From: Thermosynechococcus sp. HN-54
GTDB taxonomy: Bacteria > Cyanobacteriota > Cyanobacteriia > Thermosynechococcales > Thermosynechococcaceae
NCBI RefSeq assembly: GCF_023650955.1
Contig: NZ_CP098039.1
Coordinates: 2,542,001 to 2,606,000 of the forward strand
Reading direction: 5' to 3'
DNA: 64,000 bases
Translations under genes and position numbers: made by a program
Shown here: one piece after another, positions 46,469 to 56,351 of the stretch
How positions within the stretch are numbered: position 1 is the first letter of the stretch
Layout: each line of letters opens with the position of its first letter
Notes under the pieces: generated by a model
What the model was told of the DNA's origin: nothing
Database searches by the model: none
The model's input: only the letters and a program-made list of their open reading frames with translations

Positions 46469-47719
46469 ATGGTGAGTTCTGGATCTAAACCCCGTCCAGA
46501 AGGGTTTGCTGCTCTGATGCGGAACAAAAACTTCCTCAAATTGTGGGGCGGTCAAATCATCTCGCAACTGGCGGACAAAATTTTTCTGGTACTGCTGATT
46601 ACACTGGCTGTGTCCTACGATGCCAGCTACGAGCTGCCCGGCTCCAAAGCCTCGGCAGTAATGATTGCCAATACCCTACCAGCAGTCTTCTTTGGCTCAA
46701 CGGCAGGCACATTTGTGGATCGCTACCCCAAGCGGGAGCTAATGAGCATTACCAATATTTTGCGGGGGCTACTGGTCTTCACGCTGATTTTTATCCCCAA
46801 GCGTTTTACGCTGTTGCTCCTGATTGCTTTTTCAGAGTCGATTCTGACCCAATTCTTTGCCCCTGCGGAACAGGCGGCGATTCCCCTCTTGGTCAAGGAG
46901 GAAAACCTGCTCTCGGCCAATGCCCTCTTTATTACAACAATGATGGGGTCGCTGGTGGTGGGGTTTGCGATTGGCGAGCCATTGCTCAGTGGTGCCGTTG
47001 CGCTCGGCGGTGTCTATGCCCGTGAAGTGGTGGTGGGCACGTTGTATGTTCTGGCGGGGTTGGTTTTAGCCTCGATTCGCTACCGAGAAGCGGTTCATGA
47101 ACGTGATGGTCAGCTCAATGTCTGGCAGGACTTGCAGGAGGGGTTTCACTATCTGCGCAAGAATCGCCTCTTGGGCAATGCCATGCTCCAGTTAACGATC
47201 CTCTATTGTGTTTTTGCTGCTTTGACGGTGTTGGCAGTTAGCTTAGCTCAAGAAATTGGCCTGCGTCCCAATCAGTTTGGCTTTCTCTTGGCCGCCGCAG
47301 GGTTGGGGTTAATTTTAGGGGCGGGTATTTTGGGTCAATGGGGGGAGAAGTTGCATCATCGGCCACTGCCGTTGATTGGCTTTTTAGTGATGGCAGCCGT
47401 CTTACTGGTCTTTGCCTTTGTGCATCATCTATGGGTGGGTCTAGGCTTAAGTATTTTGTTGGGGATGGGGGCATCTTTGATTGGTATTCCCATGCAGACC
47501 CTCATTCAAATTCGGACGCCGGCGGCAATGCGTGGCAAGGTCTTTGGTTTCCAAAATAACATTGTCAATATTGCCCTCAGTGTGCCCCTAGCGGTGGCGG
47601 GGATTCTCTCGGATTTCCTTGGCCTGACAGTTGTCATGGTGGGGATGGGGGGCGTGGTGGCGATCGCGGGCATTTGGGCATGGCGAAATACACGAGCCGT
47701 TCTTGAAGACGTGATTTAG
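46469..47719 (+). CDS. MFS transporter
   Basis: A 416-residue membrane protein with about 11-12 predicted helices and the MFS loop sequence VDRYPKRE between helices 2 and 3. It resembles the MFS_3/EntS-like group of exporters and cyanobacterial homologues, with a second-half gating region LGLILGAGILGQWGE. The substrate is unknown. It starts 133 bases after IS copy 1, with a possible effect on its promoter, and lies 22 bases before the creatininase-family gene on the same strand. Confidence 0.85.
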   Translation: MVSSGSKPRPEGFAALMRNKNFLKLWGGQIISQLADKIFLVLLITLAVSYDASYELPGSKASAVMIANTLPAVFFGSTAGTFVDRYPKRELMSITNILRGLLVFTLIFIPKRFTLLLLIAFSESILTQFFAPAEQAAIPLLVKEENLLSANALFITTMMGSLVVGFAIGEPLLSGAVALGGVYAREVVVGTLYVLAGLVLASIRYREAVHERDGQLNVWQDLQEGFHYLRKNRLLGNAMLQLTILYCVFAALTVLAVSLAQEIGLRPNQFGFLLAAAGLGLILGAGILGQWGEKLHHRPLPLIGFLVMAAVLLVFAFVHHLWVGLGLSILLGMGASLIGIPMQTLIQIRTPAAMRGKVFGFQNNIVNIALSVPLAVAGILSDFLGLTVVMVGMGGVVAIAGIWAWRNTRAVLEDVI

Positions 47720-47741
47720 AATTCTTGAGGAGACGTGAGGA

Positions 47742-48491
47742 ATGCCCCTACTGCACCTGAAGACTTGGCCAGAGGTTGAGGCCTATCTCAACACCTCCAA
47801 AGGGATCATTCTCCCCATTGGTTCTACTGAGCAGCACGGCCCTATGGGCTTAATCGGCACCGATGCCCTCTGTGCGGAGGCGATCGCCAAAGGAGTCGGG
47901 GAAACGACCCAAGCCTTGGTTGCACCTACCATTTCAGTGGGTATGGCCTTGCACCATACAGCCTTTCCGGGCACCATGAGTTTGCGCCCCAGTACCTTGA
48001 TTCTCGTGATTCGCGACTATTTAGTGAGCTTGGTGCGTGCAGGTTTTCAACGCTTCTTTTTCATCAATGGTCATGGCGGCAATATTGCCACGGTTAAGGC
48101 GGCCTTTGCTGAAACCTATGCGGTCTTAGCAGATCTGCACATTCCAGAAGCGGATCAGGTACGCTGTGAGTTGGCCAATTGGTTTATGTGTAGTTCAGTG
48201 ATGCAGCTAGCGCGGGAATTATATGGCGATCGCGAGGGGTCTCATGCGACGCCCAGTGAAGTGGCAGTGACCCAGTTTCTCTACCCAGAGGCCATCAAGC
48301 GGGTTCCCCTCAATCCCGATGTTAATACCAGCCATGCTATCTACAGTGCCGCAGATTTTCGCCGCCGCTATCCCGATGGCCGCATGGGGGCAGATTCCAG
48401 CTTGGCCACCCCTGAGCATGGACAGCAATTTTATGAGCGAGCCGTCCAAGAGTTGAGCGATCGCTACCGTCAATTTCTTCAAGCCGACTAA
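47742..48491 (+). CDS. Creatininase-family amidohydrolase
   Basis: A 249-residue protein with the metal-binding pattern of the family: PIGSTEQHGPMGLIGTD (Glu/His/Asp) at about 25-41, NGHGGN near 107, and a Glu in the SHATPSEVA region near 167. Creatininase homologues in bacteria include deformylases of riboflavin or F420 pathways and pyrroloquinoline-type enzymes, so the reaction is not known. It begins after a GAGG-type ribosome-binding site. The next gene starts immediately after its stop codon. Confidence 0.85.
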   Translation: MPLLHLKTWPEVEAYLNTSKGIILPIGSTEQHGPMGLIGTDALCAEAIAKGVGETTQALVAPTISVGMALHHTAFPGTMSLRPSTLILVIRDYLVSLVRAGFQRFFFINGHGGNIATVKAAFAETYAVLADLHIPEADQVRCELANWFMCSSVMQLARELYGDREGSHATPSEVAVTQFLYPEAIKRVPLNPDVNTSHAIYSAADFRRRYPDGRMGADSSLATPEHGQQFYERAVQELSDRYRQFLQAD

Positions 48492-49376
48492 ATGACCGTC
48501 TCTCTGACACCGCAAACTTGGTATTGGCAAGGGTACCCGATTCTCTACCGCCATCAAGGCAGCCAAGGTACCCCCCTGCTCCTTATTCATGGTTTTGGTG
48601 CCTCTAGCTTGCATTGGCGCAAAAATATTCCTGCCCTCGCTGCCCACCATCGCGTCTATGCCGTTGATTTATTGGGCTTTGGTGGCTCCGCCAAACCGGC
48701 TCCCTCAGCCCTCCGCTACACATTTGAGACTTGGGCAACGTTGGTATTGGACTTTTGCCGCGAGGTCATTGGTCAGCCTACTGTTCTCGTTGGCAACTCC
48801 ATTGGCTGTGTTGTCGCTTTACAGGCCGCTGTTTTCGATCCAGCGTGGGTCACTCAACTGATCCTACTTAACTGCTCTTTGCGTCAGCTCCACGATCGCA
48901 AGCGACAGCAACTCCCTTGGTACCGCCGCTGGGGAACCACACTGCTCCAGCAACTACTGGGGAATCGTACCCTTGGCACCTACTTTTTCCGCCAAATTGC
49001 CCAACCGCGTACCGTGCGCCGCATTCTTCAGCAAGCCTATGCCAACACCGCCGCTGTAACCGATGAACTGGTCGAGATTTTGCTCGCTCCTGCCCAAGAG
49101 AGGGGGGCTGTCGATGTCTTTTTAGCCTTTGTCCGCTATTCTCAAGGTCCCCTACCCGAAGACCTCCTGCCGCAGGTTACCTGTCCCACCTATTTTCTGT
49201 GGGGCGCTGCCGACCCTTGGGAACCCCTCAGCGAAGGCCAGAAGTTTACCCAGTTTCGTTGTGTTCAGGAGTTTGTGCCTTTGCCAGAGGTTGGCCACTG
49301 TCCCCAAGATGAAGCGCCAGAGCAGGTGAATGCCTATATCCTGAAGTGGCTGGGCAAGATTTCCGTCACAGACTAG
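48492..49376 (+). CDS. Alpha/beta hydrolase
   Basis: A 294-residue hydrolase. The oxyanion motif is HGFGASS, the nucleophile elbow is VGNSIGCV (Ser), the acid is expected in WGAADPW, and the base is the His in EVGHCPQDE. No cap-domain motif reveals the substrate; the family includes esterases and dienelactone hydrolase-like enzymes, and many cyanobacterial members are unassigned. ATG 48492 directly follows the stop of the creatininase-family gene, with no gap, so they form an operon. Confidence 0.87.
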   Translation: MTVSLTPQTWYWQGYPILYRHQGSQGTPLLLIHGFGASSLHWRKNIPALAAHHRVYAVDLLGFGGSAKPAPSALRYTFETWATLVLDFCREVIGQPTVLVGNSIGCVVALQAAVFDPAWVTQLILLNCSLRQLHDRKRQQLPWYRRWGTTLLQQLLGNRTLGTYFFRQIAQPRTVRRILQQAYANTAAVTDELVEILLAPAQERGAVDVFLAFVRYSQGPLPEDLLPQVTCPTYFLWGAADPWEPLSEGQKFTQFRCVQEFVPLPEVGHCPQDEAPEQVNAYILKWLGKISVTD

Positions 49377-49414
49377 GATGTTCTCTGAACTTATGTTATA
49401 CTGGTAAAGCTTAA

Positions 49415-49488
49415 CGGGGCGTAGCGCAGCTTGGTAGCGCACCACTTTGGGGTAGTGGGGGTCGTGGGTTCAAATCCCGCCGCTCCGA
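49415..49488 (+). tRNA. trnP-GGG: tRNA-Pro(GGG)
   Basis: A full cloverleaf: acceptor CGGGGCG with CGCTCCG, a D arm, an anticodon stem CCACT/AGTGG with loop TTGGGGT (anticodon GGG), and T arm GTGGG TTCAAAT CCCGC. A discriminator A follows, and the CCA end is not encoded. TATACT at 49397 is a likely -10. It marks the left border of the polysaccharide island. Confidence 0.95.
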
Positions 49489-49577
49489 TCTTAGTGTTGG
49501 CAAAGTTGATCTACAATGAACAGGGTGTATATTAGCTGCTTTATTTCTGCCGAATTTCTGCCGATCGGGATTAGATC

Positions 49578-50552
49578 GTGATTCAAGAAGGCATTACAAT
49601 AGCTGTTGGCTCTAGTGGCTCATCAACGGGGTATACAATAGTTCAATCCCTTAAGGAAACTTGGGGTCAGAAAGGATGTAGGATTATCGCCTGCGATATC
49701 AATCCGAAACACTTGGTTGCAGCGGCATCCATTTCCGATTCTTACATACAGCTACCTTCAGCTTCTGAAAATAGCTTTGCAATCCAAACAGTAGAACTGC
49801 TTAAATCTAATAATGTTAACTATTTCTATCCAGTTCATGATCAAGAAATATGTGCAACTGCTTCTGCAAGAGACCTTTTTGAAAGTTATGGAATAACTAT
49901 ACTTTGTGCATCAAAAAAGGCTGTAGATTTATGCACCGACAAGCTAGAATCGAGTGAGATGCTATCTTTAATCAACTTAAATATCCCTACAACTTATCCA
50001 TTATCCGACAATATCAGTTTCTTTGGAAAAGCCATTATTAAAGAAAGATATGGAAATGGTAGCCAATTTATAGAAGTAATCAATGATCAAAATGAACTAG
50101 AATATATAGTTAGTAAAATTATCCCAAGTAATCGCCAATACATTATTCAAGAGTGGATAGGTGATCCAGAAATTACTGTTGATGCTTTTGTTATTCCAGA
50201 AAAAGGATTTGTTAGGACACTTTGTCGAAAACGTATTGAGATTAAAAGCGGTATTACTACAAAGGGATATATCTTTTATGATGAAATTCATTCACAAATT
50301 GCTCTAAGTATTGCAAAAGCTTTTCAACTAGTCGGTTCATTTTGTTTTCAAGTCAGAGGGTATGATAACTACATTATAGATATTAACCCAAGAATTGGGG
50401 GAGCTACAGCAATGTCCATTGCCGTTGGTTTGGATTTTCCGTCTGCCCATCTCGCTTATTTCTTAGGCGAGGATCCAGCTCCTTACTTTAAGGACATGCC
50501 AAAATCCTGTTTTGTAACTCGATCCTATCGCGAGCATATTTCTTATCAATGA
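49578..50552 (+). CDS. ATP-grasp family protein
   Basis: A 324-residue protein resembling the carbamoyl-phosphate-synthase large-subunit-like ATP-grasp enzymes. The N-terminal preATP-grasp region is TIAVGSSGSSTGYTIVQSL; ATP-binding Lys residues lie in FFGKAIIKERYGNGS near 150; and the Mg site is in YIIDINPRIGGATAM near 268. Such enzymes join an acid to an amine or thiol using ATP. Placed first in a sugar gene cluster, it may attach an amino acid or other acid to a sugar precursor; this is only an inference. It starts with GTG, and its base composition is AT-rich relative to the core genes. Confidence 0.8.
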   Translation: MIQEGITIAVGSSGSSTGYTIVQSLKETWGQKGCRIIACDINPKHLVAAASISDSYIQLPSASENSFAIQTVELLKSNNVNYFYPVHDQEICATASARDLFESYGITILCASKKAVDLCTDKLESSEMLSLINLNIPTTYPLSDNISFFGKAIIKERYGNGSQFIEVINDQNELEYIVSKIIPSNRQYIIQEWIGDPEITVDAFVIPEKGFVRTLCRKRIEIKSGITTKGYIFYDEIHSQIALSIAKAFQLVGSFCFQVRGYDNYIIDINPRIGGATAMSIAVGLDFPSAHLAYFLGEDPAPYFKDMPKSCFVTRSYREHISYQ

Positions 50553-50572
50553 AATAAACTAAAGGTAACCAC

Positions 50573-51226
50573 ATGATGAATGATTCAAAAATAATCACGA
50601 TTGATTTAGATGGAACAATAGTTGATTGTTATCCTCGCCAAGCCGCTGTTACAGAGTACATTCTTAAAGAGTTGGGAATAGGAAATATTGAATTTCAGCT
50701 TATCTGGAAGCATAAAAGATCTGGCCTTTCCACAGTTGCAGCTTTGAACTCCTATTTTCCCGAAGTTAATTCAAAAATAATTAACTGTTTTGTTATCAGG
50801 TGGCTGGAACTGATAGAACAGCCTTGTTGGATAAAACTTGACAGACTATTTCCATGGTCTAGGTCTAGCCTAGAAACTCTAAAGTCGATGAACTTTAGTT
50901 TGGTGCTTTTGACTGCACGACAGCGTCCTGAAAATGTACTTACTTTTTTGAAAATTAATGAAATTGATCACTTATTTTCTTGGCTGCATATTGTCTCACC
51001 TCAGAATGCTGCTGAAGAAAAAGCAAGTTTACTGCTTCAAGTAAAGCCACTATATCACTGCGGAGATAGTGAGACAGATGCCCTAGCTGCTGAGAAGGCG
51101 AATGTGAGATTTATAGGAGTCTCTTGTGGACAAAGATCAAGAGAGTTCTTAGAACAGTATGATAGTCTAACCATATTAGATGACATTAGGCGATTACCGC
51201 AGTCTATACTTCAATTTAGTACTTAA
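50573..51226 (+). CDS. HAD superfamily hydrolase
   Basis: A 217-residue phosphatase-like protein. Motif I is DLDGTIVD with the nucleophile Asp, motif II is LLTARQRP, and motif IV is HCGDSETDALAAEKA. The cap is a small helical insertion. HAD phosphatases of sugar clusters dephosphorylate nucleotide-sugar precursors; the substrate cannot be stated. It starts with ATG ATG, 20 bases after the ATP-grasp stop. Confidence 0.82.
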   Translation: MMNDSKIITIDLDGTIVDCYPRQAAVTEYILKELGIGNIEFQLIWKHKRSGLSTVAALNSYFPEVNSKIINCFVIRWLELIEQPCWIKLDRLFPWSRSSLETLKSMNFSLVLLTARQRPENVLTFLKINEIDHLFSWLHIVSPQNAAEEKASLLLQVKPLYHCGDSETDALAAEKANVRFIGVSCGQRSREFLEQYDSLTILDDIRRLPQSILQFST

Positions 51227-51241
51227 ACTTTAAGGAGCCTA

Positions 51242-51997
51242 GTGATGAGTGACCCAAAAGAAATAGATCGGCAGTCTATACCAGAAATTCAGCGCCTCAA
51301 TAGTATTGCATCTGATAGTTGGTACACTCTCCCGACTGCTGTAGCCACGATTGAATATTCCTATCAAGTTTTCCGCAGGTATTTCCCTCGATCCTTGAAT
51401 CGCGTCCTAGAAATAGGACCTGCGGAAGGAACAATGACAAAGTTGCTCATTAACGATGGTATCCGACCTGATATCCTAGAAGGCTCTACCATTTTTGCGG
51501 AGAATTTACGTCAGCAGTTTCCTGATTTGCAGATATATAACTCACTCATTGAAAGCTTTCAGCCCACTTGCCTTTACGATCTGATTATTTTGGGACATGT
51601 TTTAGAACATGTCGATGATCCAGTTCTAATCTTAAGTACCATTCGAAATTGGATAGTACCTAAAACAGGTCTCATCATGGCTGCTGTCCCCAATGCGCGC
51701 TCAATCCACCGTCAGGCAGCAGTGATTATGGGATTAATTCCACATGAGGAAACCATGAGTGAAAAAGACGTTCACCATGGCCACCGTCGAATTTATACTC
51801 CCGAAACCTTTCGGCGTGACTTTACTCTTGCTAGATTGACCATCGAATTTTTTGGTGGTTATTGGCTTAAGCCCCTATCTGATCGACAACTAGAGGCGAG
51901 CTGGACACCAGAAATGCTACATGCCTTTATGAAGCTAGGTGAAAGATATCCGGATATTGCTGCTGAATTGGTAATTGTTGCCAAGAAGGACTACTAG
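51242..51997 (+). CDS. SAM-dependent methyltransferase
   Basis: A 251-residue class I methyltransferase. Motif I is VLEIGPAEGTMTKLL, with motif IV in LIILGHVLEHVDDP, and the chain ends after a beta strand. The sequence resembles sugar- or polyketide-type C/O-methyltransferases. The start may be GTG 51242 or ATG 51245. The stop is immediately followed by the fdtA start, so it belongs to the same transcript. Confidence 0.85.
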   Translation: MMSDPKEIDRQSIPEIQRLNSIASDSWYTLPTAVATIEYSYQVFRRYFPRSLNRVLEIGPAEGTMTKLLINDGIRPDILEGSTIFAENLRQQFPDLQIYNSLIESFQPTCLYDLIILGHVLEHVDDPVLILSTIRNWIVPKTGLIMAAVPNARSIHRQAAVIMGLIPHEETMSEKDVHHGHRRIYTPETFRRDFTLARLTIEFFGGYWLKPLSDRQLEASWTPEMLHAFMKLGERYPDIAAELVIVAKKDY

Positions 51998-52435
51998 TTG
52001 AGCATGCTGAGTCCTATAGATAAATGTCGTATCATTCAACTCCCAAAAATCACCGATCCAAGGGGTAATCTCACATTCATTGAGGGAGAGCGGCATATTC
52101 CCTTCAAAATTGAGCGAGTGTACTACCTCTATGATGTTCCGGGAGGTGCTGATCGCGGTGCCCATGCCCACAAGGCGCTACATCAATTTGTGGTGGCTAT
52201 GTCTGGGAGTTTTGATGTCGTACTAGATGATGGCGATCGCAGGCAGCGTTATCACCTTAACCGCTCCTACTTTGGTCTGTATATCTGCCCAATGATGTGG
52301 CGATACCTCGATAACTTCTCCTCGGGTGCTGTGTGTATGGTCTTAGCCTCTGCTCCCTATGATGAAAGCGATTACATCCGCAACTATGACGAATTCCTAG
52401 TCCTTGTTCAGCAACGCTCACGGGAGATGCTATGA
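51998..52435 (+). CDS. fdtA: FdtA/QdtA-type sugar 3,4-ketoisomerase
   Basis: A 145-residue cupin-fold enzyme. The motif [19 protein letters not shown] and the metal/active-site His in [12 protein letters not shown] are typical of dTDP-4-keto-6-deoxyglucose 3,4-ketoisomerases (WxcM/FdtA). The product is the 3-keto sugar, which the next enzyme aminates. The frame may start at TTG 51998 or ATG 52004. The gene overlaps the aminotransferase by four bases (ATGA). Confidence 0.88.
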   Translation: MSMLSPIDKCRIIQLPKITDPRGNLTFIEGERHIPFKIERVYYLYDVPGGADRGAHAHKALHQFVVAMSGSFDVVLDDGDRRQRYHLNRSYFGLYICPMMWRYLDNFSSGAVCMVLASAPYDESDYIRNYDEFLVLVQQRSREML

Positions 52436-53529
52436 CTTCTATCCCCTTTCTTGACTTGGCAGCAGCCTACCGTGAACTCAAAACTGAAATTGATGCTGCT
52501 GTTGCCTGTGTTCTTGACTCGGGTTGGTACATTCTTGGCGCAGAGGTGGAAGCGTTTGAAGCAGAGTGGGCAGCTTACTGCGGTGCTAGCTATGCCATTG
52601 GTGTTGGTAATGGATTGGATGCTCTTGTTCTCTCTCTGCGGGCAATGGGAGTTACCCATGGAGACGAAGTGATTGTTCCCAGCAACACTTACATTGCCAC
52701 TTGGCTGGCAGTCAGTCAGTGCGGAGCCATTCCTGTGCCAGTAGAGCCTGATCCCCAAACGTACAATATTGATCCCTTGAAAATTGAAGCGGCTATCACT
52801 GCCAACACCAAGGTTATTTTGCCTGTTCATCTCTATGGCCAGCCCGCTGACCTTGACCCGATTCTAGAAATCGCTCGCCATTATCAGCTTTGGGTACTCG
52901 AAGATGCTGCCCAAGCCCACGGTGCTCGATACAAAGGGAAACGGATTGGTGCTCATGGCGATGCCGTGGCATGGAGCTTTTACCCTGGCAAGAACTTGGG
53001 TGCCCTTGGCGATGCGGGGGCTGTGACGACGAACAATCCCGACCTTGCTGATCGCATCCGTGTACTGCGCAACTATGGCTCACGGGTCAAATATGTTAAT
53101 GAAGTTCAGGGGGTCAACAGTCGCCTCGATCCCCTACAGGCCGCCATCCTACGGGTGAAATTGCAGTACCTTGATGAATGGAACCAACGACGCCAAAAAC
53201 TGGCTCAACTTTACCTGATGGAACTGAAAGGAACCTCCCTCGTATTACCCTTTGTTCCCCCTTGGGTAGAGCCAGTGTGGCATCTCTTTGTTGTCCGCAC
53301 GCCCCAGCGCCAGCCCCTTCAAGAAAAACTGCATGCCGCAGGCATTGGTACTCTCATTCACTACCCCATTCCCCCTCACCGTCAGACCGCCTATGCCCAT
53401 CTAGACTTGAGCCAAAAATCCTTCCCGATCGCGGAGCAATTTGCCCAAGAAGTGTTAAGCTTACCAATAAGTCCTCACCACTGGATTGAGCAAATTAGCA
53501 GAATTATAGCTTTACTTAAATCTCTCTGA
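52432..53529 (+). CDS. fdtB: DegT/DnrJ/EryC1 sugar aminotransferase (FdtB-like)
   Basis: A 365-residue PLP-dependent transaminase. [17 protein letters not shown] carries the PLP-binding Lys, DAAQAHGA gives the Asp that contacts the pyridine nitrogen, and [13 protein letters not shown] is the phosphate-binding part. It follows a 3,4-ketoisomerase, so it probably makes a 3-amino-3,6-dideoxyhexose nucleotide (FdtB/QdtB type). Unlike the genes around it, it contains no unusually AT-rich stretch. The stop lies five bases before the next gene. Confidence 0.88.
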   Translation: MTSIPFLDLAAAYRELKTEIDAAVACVLDSGWYILGAEVEAFEAEWAAYCGASYAIGVGNGLDALVLSLRAMGVTHGDEVIVPSNTYIATWLAVSQCGAIPVPVEPDPQTYNIDPLKIEAAITANTKVILPVHLYGQPADLDPILEIARHYQLWVLEDAAQAHGARYKGKRIGAHGDAVAWSFYPGKNLGALGDAGAVTTNNPDLADRIRVLRNYGSRVKYVNEVQGVNSRLDPLQAAILRVKLQYLDEWNQRRQKLAQLYLMELKGTSLVLPFVPPWVEPVWHLFVVRTPQRQPLQEKLHAAGIGTLIHYPIPPHRQTAYAHLDLSQKSFPIAEQFAQEVLSLPISPHHWIEQISRIIALLKSL

Positions 53530-53534
53530 AGAAT

Positions 53535-55088
53535 ATGGAAAACTGTTCTTTAAGCAAGAAGAAGGAATTTGCCTATCGTCTTCGGGAGCGAGCCCTCAAA
53601 GAAAAAAATCCCTATCAAAAAGCTCTTCTTGCAGAGGTTTATGCAACTTACAATATAAGAAACTTAGTTCCTATAGCTGAAGATTTGGAGTTAGAAAGGA
53701 GTATTTTGCTCTCTCTTCGCCCTAATGATTTTGACCCTGTAATTCTCAATCACGATTTTGTTCATATCATTACAGAGACTTATGAGACAGGAGGACATAC
53801 TCGTTTATTAACTGCCACTGTAAGGGAGCAGATAAAACAAAACCAAGATGTTGCGGTTTTTGTGACTAGGAGGGTTGATCCTCTAACCCTGAACTTTTTA
53901 AACCAGATTAAATGCAAAGTTTATTGCTTAGGAGGCAAAAATAAGTTCTTCGAGTTGGTAACAAAAGGTAAGGTAATGTCTCACATACATCACTTTGATA
54001 TTTACACAGCAGTTTCGCTATGGTTTTCAAAAGAGAAGTATCACTTTGATATTTATTTTATCAATCACGCTGATCACGTTTTCAATTATGGGCATAGTAT
54101 TTGCAACAGTATTCTTGAGGTCAGTGGCTACGGTTACTACAGAACAGAAGCCTTGAAACACTATCAAGCACATCATTTAGTCGGAATACCTTTGAATACG
54201 GTGCACTTAAAAAAGATCCAATACAGACCTAATTACCGATCTAATGACCAAAAATTCTTTAGTATTCTGACGATAGCTGGAGGAGATAAATTAAGACCTA
54301 CTCAAGAATGGAATTATCCTTTATTCATCAATCAACTACTCGACAATTTCGATAATAATAGAATATCGATAACAATTATTGGTCAATCTGGAGAAGAACC
54401 TTGGTGGAAGAAAGGTTACGTTTCGCAAAAAAAACTAGAAAAGGTTAAGTTTATAAAATCTTTACCCTATGAAAAGTTATACAAAGATATAAATTTATAC
54501 GATGCATATCTAGATAGCTTTCCTTTTACAGGTGGTACTGTTATCTCAGAAATTGCTGCTATCGGTGTTCCAATATATGCACCAAAGCTGCCCTGTCAGG
54601 GATATTCAATTGCGGATAAGGTAAGGTCTGATTCCTTAGATATAGTTATGCAAGGGATCAAGGATCATATTCTTGATGGAAAGCTTCCCTACGATACTCA
54701 ATCTCTAGCATTTGAAGTTCAGTCCTTTCATCATCCTTCAAGTTATCTAAATCGATTAATGAACATCATAAATGATCGAGGAATCAAGGTGCCAAGTATT
54801 TTGCTGAATTTTAAGCCTGACATACTCTTTTTGGAAAAGGCCTATGCAACAGAATGGATAGAGGGACTACCTAACTTGCCACGTGAAACTTCCCCTGTCA
54901 ATAGAATAAAGCTTTTAATTTACTCACTCGAAAAGCGAGATTCCTCTCTCACTGTTACAAAATTAATCAAAACAGTTCTATCCGATAATCACCCTATATT
55001 AATATTTTTAAAGCGCATTAAAAGTATTTATCAAAAGATGGTAGCTAAATTTAATCAAGTAAGTATAGACAAACCAGTTGGAGGATAG
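53535..55088 (+). CDS. Putative GT-B type glycosyltransferase, family not recognised
   Basis: A 517-residue protein. I see no N-terminal signal or membrane helix. The region about 85-180 contains THTRLLTATV-like and VTRRVDPLTLN segments. The C-terminal half (SFFSILTIAGGDKLRPT through LPYEKLYKDINLYDAYLDSFPFTGGTVISEIAAIGVPIYAP) resembles the acceptor half of GT-B fold or SPINDLY-like glycosyltransferases, with a Glu near 350. It sits between an amino-sugar gene pair and further glycosyltransferases, so transfer of a sugar is likely. The exact CAZy family is not clear to me. Base use is strongly AT-rich. Confidence 0.65.
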   Translation: MENCSLSKKKEFAYRLRERALKEKNPYQKALLAEVYATYNIRNLVPIAEDLELERSILLSLRPNDFDPVILNHDFVHIITETYETGGHTRLLTATVREQIKQNQDVAVFVTRRVDPLTLNFLNQIKCKVYCLGGKNKFFELVTKGKVMSHIHHFDIYTAVSLWFSKEKYHFDIYFINHADHVFNYGHSICNSILEVSGYGYYRTEALKHYQAHHLVGIPLNTVHLKKIQYRPNYRSNDQKFFSILTIAGGDKLRPTQEWNYPLFINQLLDNFDNNRISITIIGQSGEEPWWKKGYVSQKKLEKVKFIKSLPYEKLYKDINLYDAYLDSFPFTGGTVISEIAAIGVPIYAPKLPCQGYSIADKVRSDSLDIVMQGIKDHILDGKLPYDTQSLAFEVQSFHHPSSYLNRLMNIINDRGIKVPSILLNFKPDILFLEKAYATEWIEGLPNLPRETSPVNRIKLLIYSLEKRDSSLTVTKLIKTVLSDNHPILIFLKRIKSIYQKMVAKFNQVSIDKPVGG

Positions 55089-55272
55089 CTTGATATACAA
55101 AAAAGCAACGAATGACAGAATTAGAAGAAAGCTGAGCTGCGTGACGCATAACCTAAGTTTTTGAAGAGGAGATTCCGAAGATTCTTCTTGAGGATTGTAT
55201 AGGAGTCAGACTTAAACATCCCATATTATGTTAGGATATATGCACGTTTATTCTAGCCTCATAAATTGTGCG

Positions 55273-56265
55273 ATGCGCATCTCAATTGCAATGGCAACCT
55301 ACAATGGTGAGAAGTATCTTCAAGAGCAGCTAGATAGTTTCTTGAAGCAGACTTGCTTACCGGATGAATTGATTGTCTCAGACGACTGCTCAAATGATAA
55401 CACAGTGCAAATCCTAAAGAACTTTACCAATTATGCACCATTTGAAGTAAAGATCTATAAAAATGAGAGAAACTTGGGCTATGCGGCGAACTTTGAGAAT
55501 GCCCTAAAACAAACGTCTGGGAACATTATATTCCTCAGCGATCAAGATGATGTATGGTTTCCAAACAAAATAGAATATGTTATTAAGATTGCTCAACAAA
55601 ATGATCAATATCTTCTTTACACAAATGATGCTGAAATTTGCTTAGCTGATGGAACTTCTACAGGCTTAACTAAATTAGGGCAAACATTATCATTAGGTCT
55701 ATCAGAAAAAGATTTTACAGCAGGTTGCTGCATGGCTATTAGAAAGGAATTAAAGGACATTGCATTGCCAATACCCACAAAATTTTATGGTCATGATCAT
55801 TGGTTAGATAAGTTGTCTAATATACTAGAGGCTAAAAAAGTTATTCCTTCCGTTCTGCAACTCTATAGGCGACATGGTGAAAATACCTCTAGTTGGATTG
55901 TGAGTTGCACGAAAAAGCAGACACTTGTTGACTTAATTATTTATAAACTGACATACAATGGCAATCCAAGCCTAGAGCTTGATCAACTCAATAGTGAGAT
56001 AGATGCCTTAAGTGCAATCATAAACTCTCCATTAATTACTGACTCCATGAGAGAGAAAATTAATCGAGAAATACATGAATGTAAAGTAAAGGAGTTAATA
56101 AGAAAGAAAAGATTGAAAATTCAAGCAATGCCCCATATTCATAGGATAAGATATGTCCTAAGATTACTTTTGTTAGGAGATTATAAATATTACTCAGGCT
56201 GGCAAAGCGCTATCAAGGATTTAGTTTCTAAATCTAGGAGTCTAGGGCAACCAAGAAAAAACTAG
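55273..56265 (+). CDS. Family 2 glycosyltransferase
   Basis: A protein of about 330 residues from ATG 55273 (an earlier ATG frame at 55228 adds 15). The GT-A core is readable: MATYNGEKYLQEQLDSFL, the nucleotide-sugar DDCSNDNT segment, and the LSDQDDVW metal site (DXD-like). It resembles rhamnosyl- or other O-antigen GT2 enzymes. The C-terminal part is helical and basic. About 185 bases before it hold no gene that I can see. Confidence 0.87.
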   Translation: MRISIAMATYNGEKYLQEQLDSFLKQTCLPDELIVSDDCSNDNTVQILKNFTNYAPFEVKIYKNERNLGYAANFENALKQTSGNIIFLSDQDDVWFPNKIEYVIKIAQQNDQYLLYTNDAEICLADGTSTGLTKLGQTLSLGLSEKDFTAGCCMAIRKELKDIALPIPTKFYGHDHWLDKLSNILEAKKVIPSVLQLYRRHGENTSSWIVSCTKKQTLVDLIIYKLTYNGNPSLELDQLNSEIDALSAIINSPLITDSMREKINREIHECKVKELIRKKRLKIQAMPHIHRIRYVLRLLLLGDYKYYSGWQSAIKDLVSKSRSLGQPRKN

Positions 56266-56351
56266 TTGAACTTTCTTAACTTGAGCTGTATCAATATCAA
56301 TGCTAATGATAATAATTCGTTAGCATGTAAGGCAAATCAAAATCTGAATCT

